From assembly GCF_020037125.1 (NCBI RefSeq), contig NZ_JAIQDG010000001.1, positions 1 through 64,000 of the forward strand: a DNA stretch of 64,000 bases, written 5' to 3'. The position numbers and the translations under genes were made by a program. This DNA is from Myxococcus sp. RHSTA-1-4 (GTDB lineage: Bacteria; Myxococcota; Myxococcia; Myxococcales; Myxococcaceae). Positions 18,298-26,366 of the stretch are shown here, in pieces. The notes under the pieces are model-generated. The model did no database searches, was not told the origin of the DNA, and saw only the letters and a list, made by a program, of their open reading frames with translations. Positions within the stretch are counted from its first letter, which is position 1; each line of letters begins with the position of its first letter.

Positions 18298-19818
18298 ATG
18301 GACCGTCCCCTGCACTCCGTACGTACGCGGCTGGACGACTTCCTCGCCGAGCTCGCCACGCTCCACTACCGGCATGGCGCCGGCCTGGCGCCGGAACTCC
18401 CCGTCTCCCGCCTCCACGCGTCCTTCCCCGAGCTGTCCTCCCCGGACACCTTCGCCGCCGCCAACGAGGCCCTCTCCAAGGCCCGCACCCGGGACGAGCC
18501 CCTGGCCGTCCGCCGCATCCAGCTCCTGCGCGAGCTGGTCGCCACCCAGGTGGAGGAGGCGCTCGCCGCCCGTCCCGCCGAGGCCGTGGCCACCCTGGAA
18601 GCCCAGGCGCGCCTGCCCGTCGACGACCAGTCCCTCTCCTTCGGCGAGGTGCTGGCCCGGATTCCCCGCGAGCCCGCCCGGGGCCGCCGCACCCTGCTGG
18701 AGCGCGCCGCCGGCAACTTCCTCTGGGAGCACCGCGGCCCGTACGGCGACCGGCGCGAGGCCGCCCTCCACGCCGTGGAGCGGCTGGGCGCCAAGGACTA
18801 CCCCGCCCTGCGCGAGGACGTCACCGGCATCCCCTTCGCGAAGCTGGCGGAGTCCGCCGAGGAGACGCTCCGCCGCACCGAGGACGCCTACCGCGACGTG
18901 CTCGCGTACGTCCTCAAGAAGCTGGACCCGCTGCTGCGCCCGCTGCCCGGCGGCGACGCGCGCCGGCATGACCTCCAGGCCGCGCTCCAGGCGCCGTGGA
19001 TGGACCCCTTCTTCCGCCGCGAGGACGCCTTCCCCGCCGTGGTGCGCTGGCTGGGCGAGTGGGGCCTCACGCCCCACGCCGACGGCCGCATCCGCATCGA
19101 CGACGAGGCCCGCCCCGGCAAGGCCTCCCGGCCCTTCGTCGCCGTGGTGCGCGTGCCCGGGGAAGTGCGCCTCGTCCTCCAGCCGCGCGGCGGCCTGGAC
19201 GCGCTGGGCAGCCTCCTCCACGAGATGGGCCACGCGCAGCACCGCGCCCACGTGCCGGAGACGCTGCCCGTGGAGCTGCGCCGGCTGGGCGACGCCTCGG
19301 TGACGGAGGCCTACGCGTCCGTCTTCGAGCGGCTGCTGCTGTCCCAGGGCTGGCTCAAGCGCTACCTGGACCTGCCCTCCATGCCCGCGCGCGACGCGGT
19401 GCGGCTGGCCGCCTTCCAGGCCCTCACCGTGCTGCGCCGCCACTGCGCGAAGCTGTCCTACGAGCTGTCCCTCGGCACGCGAGGCCCCTCCACGGACCGC
19501 GCGGACGAGTACGCGGACGGCCAGCGGAATGCGCTCTTCGTCGAGCCGCACCCGGGCTTCTTCCTCCACGACGTGGACCCGCAGCTCTACGTGGCGAACT
19601 ACCTGCGGGCCTGGGCCCTGGAGACCCGGCTCACCGCGCGCCTCACGGAGCGCTTCAACGAGGATTTCTGGAGGAACCCCGCCGCCGCGAACTGGCTGAA
19701 GGGGCTGTTCGCGCGGGGAGGCGCGGACGACGCGGAAGGACTGGCCACGGAGGTCTCGGGCACGCCGCTGGCATTGCCCGAGGCGGGGGAGCGCCTCGTG
19801 GCCATCCTCAACCGCTAG
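18298..19818 (+). CDS. M3-like zinc metallopeptidase, 506 aa
   Basis: The zinc-binding HEMGH sits at residues 308-312 within LLHEMGHAQHRA, with the downstream acidic helix GDASVTEAYASVFERLLL providing the third ligand (Glu of TEAYA). The rest is almost wholly helical, as in the M3 oligopeptidase clan (thimet oligopeptidase, PepF, OpdA), which cleaves short peptides inside the cell. No signal peptide is present. At 506 residues it is shorter than classical M3A members (about 680) and nearer to M3B-type or carboxypeptidase Taq-like proteins, so the subfamily is uncertain. It converges on the small gene ending at 19837. Confidence 0.82.
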   Translation: MDRPLHSVRTRLDDFLAELATLHYRHGAGLAPELPVSRLHASFPELSSPDTFAAANEALSKARTRDEPLAVRRIQLLRELVATQVEEALAARPAEAVATLEAQARLPVDDQSLSFGEVLARIPREPARGRRTLLERAAGNFLWEHRGPYGDRREAALHAVERLGAKDYPALREDVTGIPFAKLAESAEETLRRTEDAYRDVLAYVLKKLDPLLRPLPGGDARRHDLQAALQAPWMDPFFRREDAFPAVVRWLGEWGLTPHADGRIRIDDEARPGKASRPFVAVVRVPGEVRLVLQPRGGLDALGSLLHEMGHAQHRAHVPETLPVELRRLGDASVTEAYASVFERLLLSQGWLKRYLDLPSMPARDAVRLAAFQALTVLRRHCAKLSYELSLGTRGPSTDRADEYADGQRNALFVEPHPGFFLHDVDPQLYVANYLRAWALETRLTARLTERFNEDFWRNPAAANWLKGLFARGGADDAEGLATEVSGTPLALPEAGERLVAILNR

Positions 19819-19836
19819 GGGGTACTCCGCGTACGA

Positions 19837-20193
19837 CTACTTCTTCTTGCGGAGTGCCCGGACGATCTTGTCCTTCGTCGGGTTGCCGGCAGCCGCCTTC
19901 ACCGGCGCCGGCGCGGGGGCCATGACGTGCTTGTTGTTCGCGCTGGCCACCGGCTTGCCACCGGCGCGGGCGCGCATGGCCTTCAGCAGCTGCATCTCGA
20001 TGACGAGCAGCTCGTCGCCCAGCTCCTGGTTGTCACCGGCGGCGCGGGGGAGGGGAGCACGGGTGCTGGAAGCGCCTGCGCCGTGGCGCATGCGCAGAAC
20101 CTTCTCCTCCTCGGCCGTCAGCGTGCGCGTCTTCTCCAGCGCAGCCTTGACCTCCTTGGCCGTCACCGTGCTACTTCCGACCTTGCGCTCCAT
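19837..20193 (-). CDS. Small protein with a sigma-70 region 4-like helix, 118 aa
   Basis: The N-terminal third (residues 12-40) reads EVKAALEKTRTLTAEEEKVLRMRHG, closely like the start of sigma-70 region 4 (LTxREExVLRMRxG). The recognition helix that should follow is absent and is replaced by a helical segment (DNQELGDELLVIEMQLLKAM) and a basic Ala/Pro/Lys tail ending in ALRKKK. It might bind the RNA polymerase beta flap or another region-2 partner without reading DNA; this is inference. AGGGAGC is 6 nt upstream of the ATG at 20193. A -10-like TACAAT lies about 73 bp upstream. Confidence 0.75.
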   Translation of the reverse strand: MERKVGSSTVTAKEVKAALEKTRTLTAEEEKVLRMRHGAGASSTRAPLPRAAGDNQELGDELLVIEMQLLKAMRARAGGKPVASANNKHVMAPAPAPVKAAAGNPTKDKIVRALRKKK

Positions 20194-20265
20194 CACCGCT
20201 CCCTTGCTGTGAGGCCCGCTGAACGCCCGTACATGTCGGACGCGTCCGAGCCGCAACCGGTGAGG

Positions 20266-20293
20266 ATTGTAGAGGACGCAAGAGTGAGCGCAA
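20266..20293 (-). promoter_or_regulatory. Candidate sigma-70 promoter of the small sigma-like gene
   Basis: On the minus strand TACAAT (20266-20271) is five of six to the consensus -10, with TTGCGC 16 bp upstream as a weak -35, and an A/T-rich stretch just beyond. The spacing to the ATG at 20193 leaves a leader of about 65 nt. Confidence 0.4.
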
Positions 20294-20342
20294 ATTTTCT
20301 TCCAACAGGCCGGTGCCGGGCTGTAGCGGAAGGGTCCGGGCG

Positions 20343-20870
20343 CTACAGACGGAAGCCCAGCCCCAGATACCCTGAGGTCATAGATTGCCGTTCACCCGAG
20401 AACGGATCCCCATCCGCGGAGAAGTTCTGGTAGCGGGCCTCGGCGGAGAGGAAGAGCTGACGCCCCAGCTCCACCCCCACCCCGCCGCATAGCTCCGCGC
20501 CCACCTGGAGCGTGCGCGAGGCGGCGGCGTCCTGCTTCTCGTGGGCCAACAGCAGGCTGGCCCCCGCGCCCAGGTAGGGCCGGATGCGCCGGGGGCCCGC
20601 CGGGGTGATGCGGATGGACATGGGGGTGGCCTCGGTGCGCAGGCGGCTGGACGCCATGTGCCCGCCCACCTCCACCACGGAGAGCTCCCTGCGGTAGCCC
20701 CAGGCCACGCCCGCGCTGTAGCCCGACTCGCGCGTCCCATCGGTGTCCTTCAGGACGTACGCCCCCACCGGCGCGACGGTGACGCCCAGGTCGCGCAGGG
20801 GCGGCTCGGCGTGCGCCACGGAGGCGGACAGGGCGGTGAGGAGGGGGGCGAATACGGTGAGGCGCGGCAT
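20343..20870 (-). CDS. Small outer-membrane beta-barrel protein, 175 aa
   Basis: A signal peptide (MPRLTVFAPLLTALSASVAHAE) precedes about eight amphipathic beta strands, such as SGYSAGVAWGYRREL, RPYLGAGASLLLAH, GVGVELGRQLFLSAEARYQ and the terminal SGYLGLGFRL ending in an aromatic/hydrophobic pair as needed for Bam insertion. This fits an OmpA/OmpX-like eight-strand barrel. No specific function can be given. The ATG at 20870 starts the signal peptide directly; an in-frame GTG at 20894 is possible but lacks a ribosome site. Confidence 0.75.
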   Translation of the reverse strand: MPRLTVFAPLLTALSASVAHAEPPLRDLGVTVAPVGAYVLKDTDGTRESGYSAGVAWGYRRELSVVEVGGHMASSRLRTEATPMSIRITPAGPRRIRPYLGAGASLLLAHEKQDAAASRTLQVGAELCGGVGVELGRQLFLSAEARYQNFSADGDPFSGERQSMTSGYLGLGFRL

Positions 20871-21069
20871 GGCCCCCGCTTGAGCAAGGGGCACGCCACG
20901 CAGGAAAAGCCAGGAACATCCAGGACTTGCGGGCGACGTCCGGGCACCCTGTCCCGGGCGCCCGGGCGGGGCCGTCAGGGCAGGCGAGCGGCCCGGGGCG
21001 CCTTCGGGCCGGCCTCCCTGACACGCGGGCCAGGGGCGCGGCGCACCCGGTGGCCCGGCCTGCCGTGGC

Positions 21070-22098
21070 TCAGTTGCCCTCTTCGTCCTCGGGCTCGGGG
21101 GGCGCGTCCCCGCCGGCCTTGTCCTTGTCGGCGCCCTCGGGCTTCTTGCGCTCGATGCCGAAGGCGTCCAGCGCGTCCGCGATGCCCTGGGGCTTGTCGG
21201 CGTCGGGGAGGAAGCTCTCCGGCGGCTGGAGCTTCGGGTCCTGCCCCAGCTCGGTGAGGGCGGATTCCAGCGTCAGGCGCAGCTCGGCGGCCTCGGGCGT
21301 CTTCTCCGCGGGCACGCCGATGCGGCCATCCAGCCGGGCCTTGAGGACCACGGAGGTGGCGGCGTCCACCAGCACCTCGCCGTCCAGCGAGCGCGGCACG
21401 CGGTGGGCGAAGAAGTTGGCGCGGCGGCGGGTCGTCTCGTCGGCGCCGCCCTTCGGCTCGATGAGCCTGGGCAGCGCGCGGGTGGAGGCGTTCTCCAGCG
21501 CGGGGCCGAGCGTCACGGCGTAGCGCCAGGCGGTGCGGCCCTCGTGGGTGACGGTGCCCTGGGGGGTGAGCTTGATGCGTCCCTGGAAGAGGGCGTCGAA
21601 GTCGCGGATGGCGCCGGTCAGCTCCGTGCGGGTGCGCTCGGCCATGCCACGGTCGCGGAGGCGCTGGCGGAAGGGGCCGTAGCGGTTGCGGGCGAACACC
21701 TGGCCGCCCACGCGCATGACCTCCAGGCCCTGGTCCCTCGAGTTCTCCAGCACGCCGTGGAAGTCACCGCTGACGCCGCCGGGGCCGGCGCGGAAGGTGC
21801 GCGTCTCGGTGAGCTTCACGGGGTTGGCGTCCGCGGAGGTCCACTCATAGGAGAGGGTGGACTGGAAGCGGTGGGGCCCCAGCCGCTCGGTCACCTCGGC
21901 GGCGTCCATGCCCAGGATGCGGCGGGCCACCTGGGGGTTGTCCGCCACGTCCTCGGGGGGCAGCTTCTCCTTGGCGGACGCCACCACCTTGGGCGGGTCC
22001 TCGGGCGAGAAGATGCGTGCCTTGGCCGCCTTGTCGACCGGGTCGGAGCAGCCCGCGGCGGCGAGTGCCAGGGCCAGGGTGACGGCGGACTTCTTCAT
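21070..22098 (-). CDS. Lipoprotein of unknown function, 342 aa
   Basis: The start MKKSAVTLALALAAAGCSD is a textbook lipoprotein signal with the lipobox AAGC, so the protein is acylated on Cys17 and held to a membrane. The mature part mixes beta segments (FQSTLSYEWTSADANPV, TAWRYAVTLGP, GEVLVDAATSVVLKARLDGR) with an acidic tail (PPEPEDEEGN). The pattern of a two-part beta sheet with a conserved HRFQSTLSYEW hints at a LolA-like or outer-membrane-sorting fold, but I cannot assign a family. The frame runs upstream to 23370 antisense to the next gene; only the part from 22098 is coding. Confidence 0.8.
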   Translation of the reverse strand: MKKSAVTLALALAAAGCSDPVDKAAKARIFSPEDPPKVVASAKEKLPPEDVADNPQVARRILGMDAAEVTERLGPHRFQSTLSYEWTSADANPVKLTETRTFRAGPGGVSGDFHGVLENSRDQGLEVMRVGGQVFARNRYGPFRQRLRDRGMAERTRTELTGAIRDFDALFQGRIKLTPQGTVTHEGRTAWRYAVTLGPALENASTRALPRLIEPKGGADETTRRRANFFAHRVPRSLDGEVLVDAATSVVLKARLDGRIGVPAEKTPEAAELRLTLESALTELGQDPKLQPPESFLPDADKPQGIADALDAFGIERKKPEGADKDKAGGDAPPEPEDEEGN

Positions 22099-22212
22099 AC
22101 GGCTCACGCTTCCTCCAGGACGGTACGGCGGGGCCGGCAAGTTACGTGGGCCATACAGGTGCGGCAAGCTGCGGCTTGCGTGCGGCCGTGCAAGGGATAG
22201 AACGCCCAACTC

Positions 22213-23103
22213 ATGCAGAACCTGCGCGACAAGTTGTTGAAGGCGGGCCTCGTCACCGAGGAACAGGCCAAGAAGGTGGAGACGAAGGCCAGCCAGGCGG
22301 AAGCCCGGCGCCCCGCTCCACAGGAGGGCGGCCGTCCAGGCGGAAACCGTTCCGCCCCTTCCCGTGACGAGAACCGGACACAAGGGGGCCCGCCGCACCG
22401 CGAGGGCGGCGGCCGTGAAGGCGGACGGCGTGACGGCGGTGGCCGTCCCGGCGGCCCGGGCGGTGGTGGACGCTTCGGCCCGGGCGGCGGTGGCCGTCCG
22501 GGTGGCGGCGCGCCGCGCTATGGCGGGGGTCCCCAGCAGGGACGCCCGGCCGCGCCCGAGCGGTCCATTCCCAAGCTGCCGCCCCTGCCGGGCTCCAAGG
22601 CGTACCAGCGCGCGGAGTCCAAGAAGCAGGTGGAGCTGGACCGGGCCCTGCGGGAGCTGGTGCTCGGCGCCCAGGTGCCCGTCGAGCCGGGTGAGACGGC
22701 GTTCTACTTCATGACCCGCAAGGGCAAGCTGCGGCGGCTGGAGCTGAGCCCGGCGCAGGCGAAGCAGCTCGAGGACGGCGAGCTCGGCGTGGTGGAGCGG
22801 CCGGAGCCCGCGCAGATTGAGCACTCGCTGGTGCCCGCGGCGGCGGCGGAGCAGATGTACGCGCTGTCGAAGAAGGCGGTGCGCTTCCTCAACCGCAAGG
22901 AGAACCCCGTCGGCTTCATGAACGACGAGGAGCTCAAGGCGCAGCAGGCGGCGGAGGCCGCCGGCACCGCGCCGGAGCTGCCCGACGAGCCCGAGGCCGA
23001 GGAGGGCTCCGCTGAGGGCGAGGGCGCCGCGGAAGCCGCGCCCTCCGAGGACACCTCCGGGCAGACGCCCGAGGGTGGCGGCTCCAGCGTCGGAAACGGC
23101 TGA
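22213..23103 (+). CDS. DUF2058 family protein with a Gly/Arg-rich insert, 296 aa
   Basis: The N terminus LRDKLLKAGLVTEEQAKKVE is typical of DUF2058 (YaiL-like) proteins. Residues of about 35-115 are an RGG-type segment (GGRPGG, GGGRFGPGGGGRPGGGAPR), suggesting RNA or nucleic-acid binding. The C-terminal half keeps the family core (AFYFMTRKGKLRRLELS, GELGVVERPE, HSLVPAAAAEQMYAL), then an acidic Glu-rich tail. The family function is unknown; some members were annotated as nucleoprotein or polynucleotide-associated. The RGG insert and the acidic tail are not usual and could drive condensation. TAGAAC lies 9 nt before the ATG with no clear ribosome site. Confidence 0.8.
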   Translation: MQNLRDKLLKAGLVTEEQAKKVETKASQAEARRPAPQEGGRPGGNRSAPSRDENRTQGGPPHREGGGREGGRRDGGGRPGGPGGGGRFGPGGGGRPGGGAPRYGGGPQQGRPAAPERSIPKLPPLPGSKAYQRAESKKQVELDRALRELVLGAQVPVEPGETAFYFMTRKGKLRRLELSPAQAKQLEDGELGVVERPEPAQIEHSLVPAAAAEQMYALSKKAVRFLNRKENPVGFMNDEELKAQQAAEAAGTAPELPDEPEAEEGSAEGEGAAEAAPSEDTSGQTPEGGGSSVGNG

Positions 23104-23115
23104 CCCGTGCGCCGC

Positions 23116-23273
23116 CACCCTCCCCCGCCGGATGGAGGAGGGTGACGGCCTCAGCCGCCCCGCGCCTCCCCTCCCCTGCCCGCATCGGGGAGGGAGCTGC
23201 CCCCGGTCCTTCTGATACCTGGCGTGAGGGGCTCCGGAGGGGGCCCGCAACCCTTCGCCGAAGCGGGGGTTGC
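23116..23273. repeat. Three consecutive GC-rich hairpins in the spacer after the DUF2058 gene
   Basis: Three separate stem-loops fill this stretch. The first is an 8-bp stem CACCCTCC/GGAGGGTG (23116-23123 with 23137-23144). The second is an 8-bp stem around CTCCCC/GGGGAG (23169-23176 with 23187-23194). The third is GCAACCC/GGGTTGC with an inner CTTC/GAAG (23247-23253 with 23267-23273). The first is placed to act as a terminator 13 bp behind the stop codon. None has a T tract. Confidence 0.5.
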
Positions 23274-23380
23274 ATCGGCGGGCGCGTCCGTCCCTCCGAG
23301 CCCCCCGCCACGCTGGCGCCCACCTCCTGAGGGCCTTCTCGGCGCGAGCCGGCGTTGATGCCGAAATCAATCGCTGACGC

Positions 23381-23386
23381 TACGCT
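23381..23386 (+). promoter_or_regulatory. Candidate -10 hexamer TACGCT, leaderless start
   Basis: TACGCT ends 7 nt before the ATG at 23394. There is no Shine-Dalgarno sequence in the gap, so transcription would begin at or next to the A of the ATG. Confidence 0.35.
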
Positions 23387-23393
23387 CGCGCCC

Positions 23394-24155
23394 ATGACGA
23401 CGACCCAGAAGTCGGTGGTGGTGACGGGCGCGAGCCGGGGTATCGGCCGCGCCGTGGCGCTGTCCTTCGCCCGCGAGGGCTACAACGTCTGGGCGCTGGC
23501 GCGCTCAACGGAGGCGCTGGAGTCGCTCCGGAGCGAGGGCGGCGAGCGCATCCGCCCCCACGCGGTGGACGTGGCGGACGAGGCGGCCCTGCTGTCCGTC
23601 TGTAGAACCATCCTCGCGGACGGTGCGCCGCGCGTGCTGGTGAACAACGCGGGCATCACCGTCTCCGCGCCGCTGAACAAGACGCGCACGGAGGACCTGG
23701 CGCGGGTGATGGCCGTCAACGTGACGGCGCCCTTCATCCTCTGCCGCGAGCTGATGCCCGCCATGGCCCAGGCCGGCGGCGGCCGAGTCATCAACATCGG
23801 CTCCATGGCCGCGGTGCGCGGGGTGAAGTACACGTCGGCGTACTGCGCGTCCAAGCACGCGCTGCTGGGACTGACGCGTGCACTGGCGGCGGAGTACGCG
23901 AAGAAGAACATCACGGTGAACATCGTGAACCCGGGCTGGGTGGAGACGGACATGTTCACCGGGGCGACGTCCGCCATCTCCAAGTCCACGGGCCGCACCG
24001 AGGAGCAGGCGCGCGAGGCGCTCGCGTCCATGAACGCCATGGGCCGCATCATCCAGCCGGAGGAAGTGGCCGCGCTGTGCGTCTTCCTCGCGTCGGACGC
24101 CGCGGGAGGCATCACCGGCTCCGCCTACGCCATCGACGGCGGCGAGCTGGGCTGA
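23394..24155 (+). CDS. Short-chain dehydrogenase/reductase, 253 aa
   Basis: All SDR hallmarks are present: TGASRGIGRA for NAD(P) binding at 11-20, NNAG at about 88-91, the catalytic Ser in INIGSMAAVRG, and YCASK with the catalytic Tyr and Lys. PGWVETDM follows and the C terminus closes with GSAYAIDGGELG. The sequence is close to 3-oxoacyl-ACP reductase (FabG)-like and 3-hydroxyacyl-CoA dehydrogenase-like classical SDRs, so an NAD(P)-dependent ketone/alcohol oxidoreductase acting on an acyl thioester is likely; the substrate cannot be fixed. No other lipid genes are next to it. The ATG at 23394 directly precedes the first beta strand, and the longer frame to 23355 has no support. Confidence 0.9.
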   Translation: MTTTQKSVVVTGASRGIGRAVALSFAREGYNVWALARSTEALESLRSEGGERIRPHAVDVADEAALLSVCRTILADGAPRVLVNNAGITVSAPLNKTRTEDLARVMAVNVTAPFILCRELMPAMAQAGGGRVINIGSMAAVRGVKYTSAYCASKHALLGLTRALAAEYAKKNITVNIVNPGWVETDMFTGATSAISKSTGRTEEQAREALASMNAMGRIIQPEEVAALCVFLASDAAGGITGSAYAIDGGELG

Positions 24156-24265
24156 GCCTCACTCCATTGGCCGCCCTGCCCGTGTCCACGGCGGGGCGTG
24201 TGGCACTCCGGGATTCGCATCACCGCGCTCCCAGCCGTGAGCCGCTCCGCCCTCCCCCACGCCGC

Positions 24266-25471
24266 TCAGAGCCGGTAGCGGTCGACGATGGAGATCAGCT
24301 CCTGCGAGGCGGTGGAGAGCTGGATGGCGGCCTGGTCGCTGGCGGCCATGCGGTCCACAATCTGGTCCGCCAGGTCGGCCATGGAGCTGAGCGCGGCGAA
24401 CAGCTCCGCGATGCCGGCGTCCTGCTGGCTGACGGCGTCGGAGATGGCGCGCACCGTCTGGCCATTGGTCTGGATGATGGCGGCCAGCGAGCGCAGGCTC
24501 TCCCCCGCGGCGCGCACCTGCTCCAGCCCGCCCTCCACCTCGCGCGCACCGCCCTCGCTGGTGCGCACCACGTCGGAGATGGCCCGGCTGATGTCGCCCA
24601 GAATCGACTGCACCCGCGTGGTGGCACCCGCGGACTGGTCCGCCAGCGAGCGCATCTCCCGCGCCACCACCGCGAAGGAACGGCCCGCGTCGCCGCTGCG
24701 GGCCGCCTCGATGGAGGCGTTGAGGGCCAGCACGTTGGACTGGTCCGCCAGGTCCTTCACCGTGCGGGTGATGTCACCCACCTGCCGCGTGCGGTGGTGC
24801 AGCTCGGAGATGGTGCGGCCAATCTGCTCCACGTGCGAGCGGATGTGGGTGAGCCCGCCCACGCTGCCGGACACCGCGGCCTCGCCCGCCTGACCGAACG
24901 CGCTGGCGCGCTCCGCCTCGCGCTGGATGGCCTCCACCCGCTTCGCCGCCGCCCGGGACGCCTCCTGGAGCTGCTGCGCCGCGAGCTGCGTCTCGTGCAG
25001 CGCCACCGCCTGCTGGGACACCGCCTCGTTCTGCACCGACGCGGACTCGGTGAGCTGCGTGGACGCGGACTCGAGCTGCTCGGCCGAGTGGCGCAGCGCC
25101 ATCAGCGTCGAGCGAAGCTGGAACACCAGCTCCGAGAAGGTGGCGGCGAGCTGGCCAATCTCGTCCTGCGAGCGCAGCGCCGAGCCCGCCTCCAGCGCGC
25201 CCCGGAAGTCGCCCTCGGCCACCATGCGGGCCGTCGCGGCGGTGAGCTGGCGCAAAGGCGACGTCAGCCGGCGCACCATCAGGAAGACGACGGCCCCCGC
25301 TCCCAGCGCGAGCACGCTGTTCAGGAGCACCACCCACATCACGGAACGGAACGTGACTGACTCCGACCCGGAGCCGAACACGACGCCCGTGAGGGTGGCG
25401 CTCACGGCGGTGAGGACGAGGATGACCAGGGTGGTGGCCGCGGACAAGCGCGCGGCAAGGCTGTGCGTCAT
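24266..25471 (-). CDS. Methyl-accepting chemotaxis protein with no large sensor domain, 401 aa
   Basis: Two membrane helices (about 12-32 and 45-66) are separated by only some 12 residues, so there is almost no periplasmic sensing domain. A HAMP domain follows (RRLTSPLRQLTAATARMVAEG). The cytoplasmic signalling region has the highly conserved hairpin tip DQSNVLALNASIEAARSGDAG, then GRSFAVVAREMRSLADQS. The receptor probably senses a membrane or cytoplasmic cue and works through CheA/CheW. No che genes are in the window, so it is an orphan receptor. The start ATG at 25471 gives a normal N-in topology. Confidence 0.92.
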   Translation of the reverse strand: MTHSLAARLSAATTLVILVLTAVSATLTGVVFGSGSESVTFRSVMWVVLLNSVLALGAGAVVFLMVRRLTSPLRQLTAATARMVAEGDFRGALEAGSALRSQDEIGQLAATFSELVFQLRSTLMALRHSAEQLESASTQLTESASVQNEAVSQQAVALHETQLAAQQLQEASRAAAKRVEAIQREAERASAFGQAGEAAVSGSVGGLTHIRSHVEQIGRTISELHHRTRQVGDITRTVKDLADQSNVLALNASIEAARSGDAGRSFAVVAREMRSLADQSAGATTRVQSILGDISRAISDVVRTSEGGAREVEGGLEQVRAAGESLRSLAAIIQTNGQTVRAISDAVSQQDAGIAELFAALSSMADLADQIVDRMAASDQAAIQLSTASQELISIVDRYRL

Positions 25472-25760
25472 TCGCTGCGAAGCCGGACGAGATGGGTGGG
25501 GGGACCCCAGGGGATTCCCAGACTACTCCGATAACAGCGTCATGTAGAGAGGAGAACGTGGATCATCTCCCTCGCGGAAAGTGGTGCGCGGGGTGGCGGA
25601 AATGACTCGTGAGACGCGGAGCGACTCGTGGAGTCGCCCGCCCGCACACGAGGTGCCAGGGTGGCTCGGACGCGGGGGCTCCGCCGCTTTCGCCATGCGC
25701 GCGACAGTGCGCGGGCCGGCGCCTTGACGGCCCCGGAGCCGCCGCGCTTCGGTTCCACCC

Positions 25761-26363
25761 ATGCGCCCGTCCTCCGCCCTCGCTTCCGTGCTGGCCGTGC
25801 TCGCCCTCGCGCCCACCGCGTCGCGGGCCGAGGAGGCGGTGGGTGAGGCCCGGGCAACGTCGGAGGTCCCCTTCACGACGCGCAACTTCGGCAACCTGCG
25901 GGTGGGAGGCTCCACGGCCAACGGCAACGGCCGGCCGGAGCTGTGCCTGGAGTTGTCGCCGGTGTCCTTCCTCTCCTTGGAGGGCTGCGGCACGGGCAGC
26001 GGCCTCCTCCATGGGGACCCGGAGCCGGAGGTGGCGCACTTCCGGACGAAGCTGCGGCTGGTGTCCTTCGACAAGGAGGGCTGGGGCACCCTCCAGCCCT
26101 TCCTGGCCGCGGGGTTCGCCGAGGCACAGGTGGGCAGGGATGACCCGGGCTTCCAGTTCACCGGCACGGACGCGCGGCGCGTGGCCACGACGGGGCCGGA
26201 GATGGGGCTGGGGCTTCGCTTCCTGCGGCCCCTGGCCTCCGGCTTCGAGCTGGTGGGCGACCTCAACCTGGGGATGGCGTGGCTGCCATATGGACCGGAC
26301 CTGGTGGAGCCCGTGGACACGTGGCTGCCCTCGGCCAGCCTCTCCTTCGGCGTGGGCTTCTAG
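25761..26363 (+). CDS. Exported barrel-like protein of unknown function, 200 aa
   Basis: The N terminus MRPSSALASVLAVLALAPTASRAEE is a signal peptide. The mature part has repeated beta segments (PELCLELSPVSFLSLEGCG, FRTKLRLVSFDKEGW, LQPFLAAGFAEAQVG, FELVGDLNLGMAWLPYG) and ends SASLSFGVGF with a terminal Phe, the usual signature for outer-membrane barrel insertion. The likely role is a small outer-membrane protein; nothing more can be said. The 289 bp upstream (25472-25760) contain no other gene and must hold the promoters of this gene and of the divergent chemoreceptor gene. The stop is 3 bp from that of the convergent phosphatase gene. Confidence 0.72.
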   Translation: MRPSSALASVLAVLALAPTASRAEEAVGEARATSEVPFTTRNFGNLRVGGSTANGNGRPELCLELSPVSFLSLEGCGTGSGLLHGDPEPEVAHFRTKLRLVSFDKEGWGTLQPFLAAGFAEAQVGRDDPGFQFTGTDARRVATTGPEMGLGLRFLRPLASGFELVGDLNLGMAWLPYGPDLVEPVDTWLPSASLSFGVGF

Positions 26364-26366
26364 GCC

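Noticed and set aside
24077..25360. A 427-codon plus-strand frame opposite the chemoreceptor
   Set aside because: Antisense artefact; the minus frame has an intact MCP signalling domain.
25472..25760. A small RNA or tRNA in the spacer between the chemoreceptor and the barrel gene
   Set aside because: No cloverleaf, CCA end or T-loop motif is found, and no hairpin with a T tract.
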